Shown: positions 63,572-64,000 of the stretch, piece by piece | Layout: each line of letters begins with the position of its first letter | How positions within the stretch are numbered: position 1 is the stretch's first letter | Assembly (NCBI GenBank): GCA_000720375.1 | Contig: JOAA01000003.1 | Location: 434,001-498,000, forward strand | Direction: 5' to 3' | Length of the DNA stretch: 64,000 nt | DNA from: Rhodococcus rhodnii | Lineage (GTDB): Bacteria > Actinomycetota > Actinomycetes > Mycobacteriales > Pseudonocardiaceae | Position numbers and translations under genes: made by a program | The notes under the pieces: generated by a model | Seen by the model: the letters and a program-made list of their open reading frames with translations, nothing else | The model's database searches: none | What the model was told of the DNA's origin: nothing

Positions 63572-64000
63572 CTACTCTGACCGGACGCCGCTCACGGCGA
63601 GTTCCGGTTGCCCGGCGGGCACATCAACCCGCCGGGAAACGATCGCCTGCAGGATCTCCCCGACCCGGACCGCGGTGTTGGACAGCAGCGAGGATGTGAT
63701 GCCATGCGTGTGCTCGGTCCCGCCCTGCAAGTAGATGCCACCTGTCAGGTCCGGGTCCGTCCACACGCGATAGTCACGGTCCACTCGCAGCCGCCCGTGG
63801 TCGTCGCGCACGCAGTACCGGGCGACATCACCCAGTCGTCCCACCGGATCCGCCGGCAGGTACCCCGTGGCATAGACCACTACGTCCGCGTCAAGGATGG
63901 TCCGCTCGCCGGTGGTGAGCGTCTCGACCGTGACCCGGACTCCCCCTTCCGTTCGCACGACCTGCGCGGGCCGTGCGACGTTGAACAGCCGTAACCGTTG
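63572..64000 (-). CDS. L-ornithine N5-monooxygenase, C-terminal part (5' end beyond the window)
   Basis: 142 visible C-terminal residues, frame open to the right edge without a start. ADVVVYATGYLPADP is the ATGY motif of SidA/PvdA/IucD N-hydroxylating monooxygenases, and GGTEHTHGITSSLLSNTAVRVGEIL is the conserved C-terminal substrate-side segment (HGxTxxLLS). These FAD/NADPH enzymes hydroxylate ornithine or lysine N-termini for hydroxamates. With the hydroxyornithine A-domain code downstream, ornithine is the likely substrate. Placed 13 nt ahead of the siderophore-binding protein, in the same operon. A formyl- or acetyltransferase is not in the window and may lie to the right. Confidence 0.9.
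   Translation of the reverse strand, partial: QRLRLFNVARPAQVVRTEGGVRVTVETLTTGERTILDADVVVYATGYLPADPVGRLGDVARYCVRDDHGRLRVDRDYRVWTDPDLTGGIYLQGGTEHTHGITSSLLSNTAVRVGEILQAIVSRRVDVPAGQPELAVSGVRSE

Overview
The window is high-GC actinomycete DNA. GTG starts are frequent, ATGA/GTGA overlaps pack the operons, and Lsr2, an MbtH protein, an IdeR/DmdR-type iron box and a very large NRPS are present. The gene set and style suggest Pseudonocardiaceae (Amycolatopsis/Kibdelosporangium-like). That placement is inference; no rRNA or tRNA gene was seen to test it.

Region by region. (1) 1-8973: phenylacetate catabolism. A minus-strand operon paaZ-A-B-C-D-E (paaE is cut by the left edge) faces a PaaG-like isomerase. 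It is followed by a thiolase with a small hypothetical protein, then paaI and a TetR regulator (PaaR). Two related operator-like sites lie in the two divergent promoters. (2) 9046-10974: Lsr2 and a Tat-exported GH28 pectinase-like enzyme with a LacI-type operator. (3) 11174-14345: the cobalt ECF transporter cbiMNQO plus a histidine phosphatase. (4) 14688-21154: a hydroxyproline-catabolic operon (epimerase, DHDPS-family deaminase, three-part FAD/2Fe-2S/FAD dehydrogenase) headed by an XRE-cupin regulator, plus a LivK-type binding lipoprotein. (5) 21582-30081: mixed housekeeping and accessory genes: an atypical MetRS, a P-loop protein, an AHL/aculeacin-type Ntn acylase, a CGNR zinc-finger protein divergent from SnoaL-like and SRPBCC proteins, a CMD/dienelactone hydrolase pair, and a beta-helix lipoprotein.

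(6) 30211-64000: an MFS transporter, then a hydroxamate siderophore locus. Two FecCD permeases (minus) diverge from a heterodimeric ABC transporter, a siderophore-binding lipoprotein and an SDR (plus). A near-consensus iron box lies between them. On the minus strand run an ornithine N-monooxygenase (cut by the right edge), a second siderophore-binding lipoprotein, a single 7741-residue six-module NRPS, MbtH and a YggT protein.

The NRPS reads C-A-T-E / C-A-T-E / C-A(nMT)-T / C-A-T / C-A-T / C-A-T-E with no thioesterase. Specificity residues read by eye give Ser for modules 2 and 4 and N5-hydroxyornithine (N-methylated) for module 3. With the monooxygenase this suggests a six-residue, mixed Ser/hydroxyornithine siderophore of the albachelin/erythrochelin/scabichelin type. 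The terminal epimerase-like domain, the absent thioesterase and a D-type condensation domain that follows a module without epimerase make its assembly unusual.
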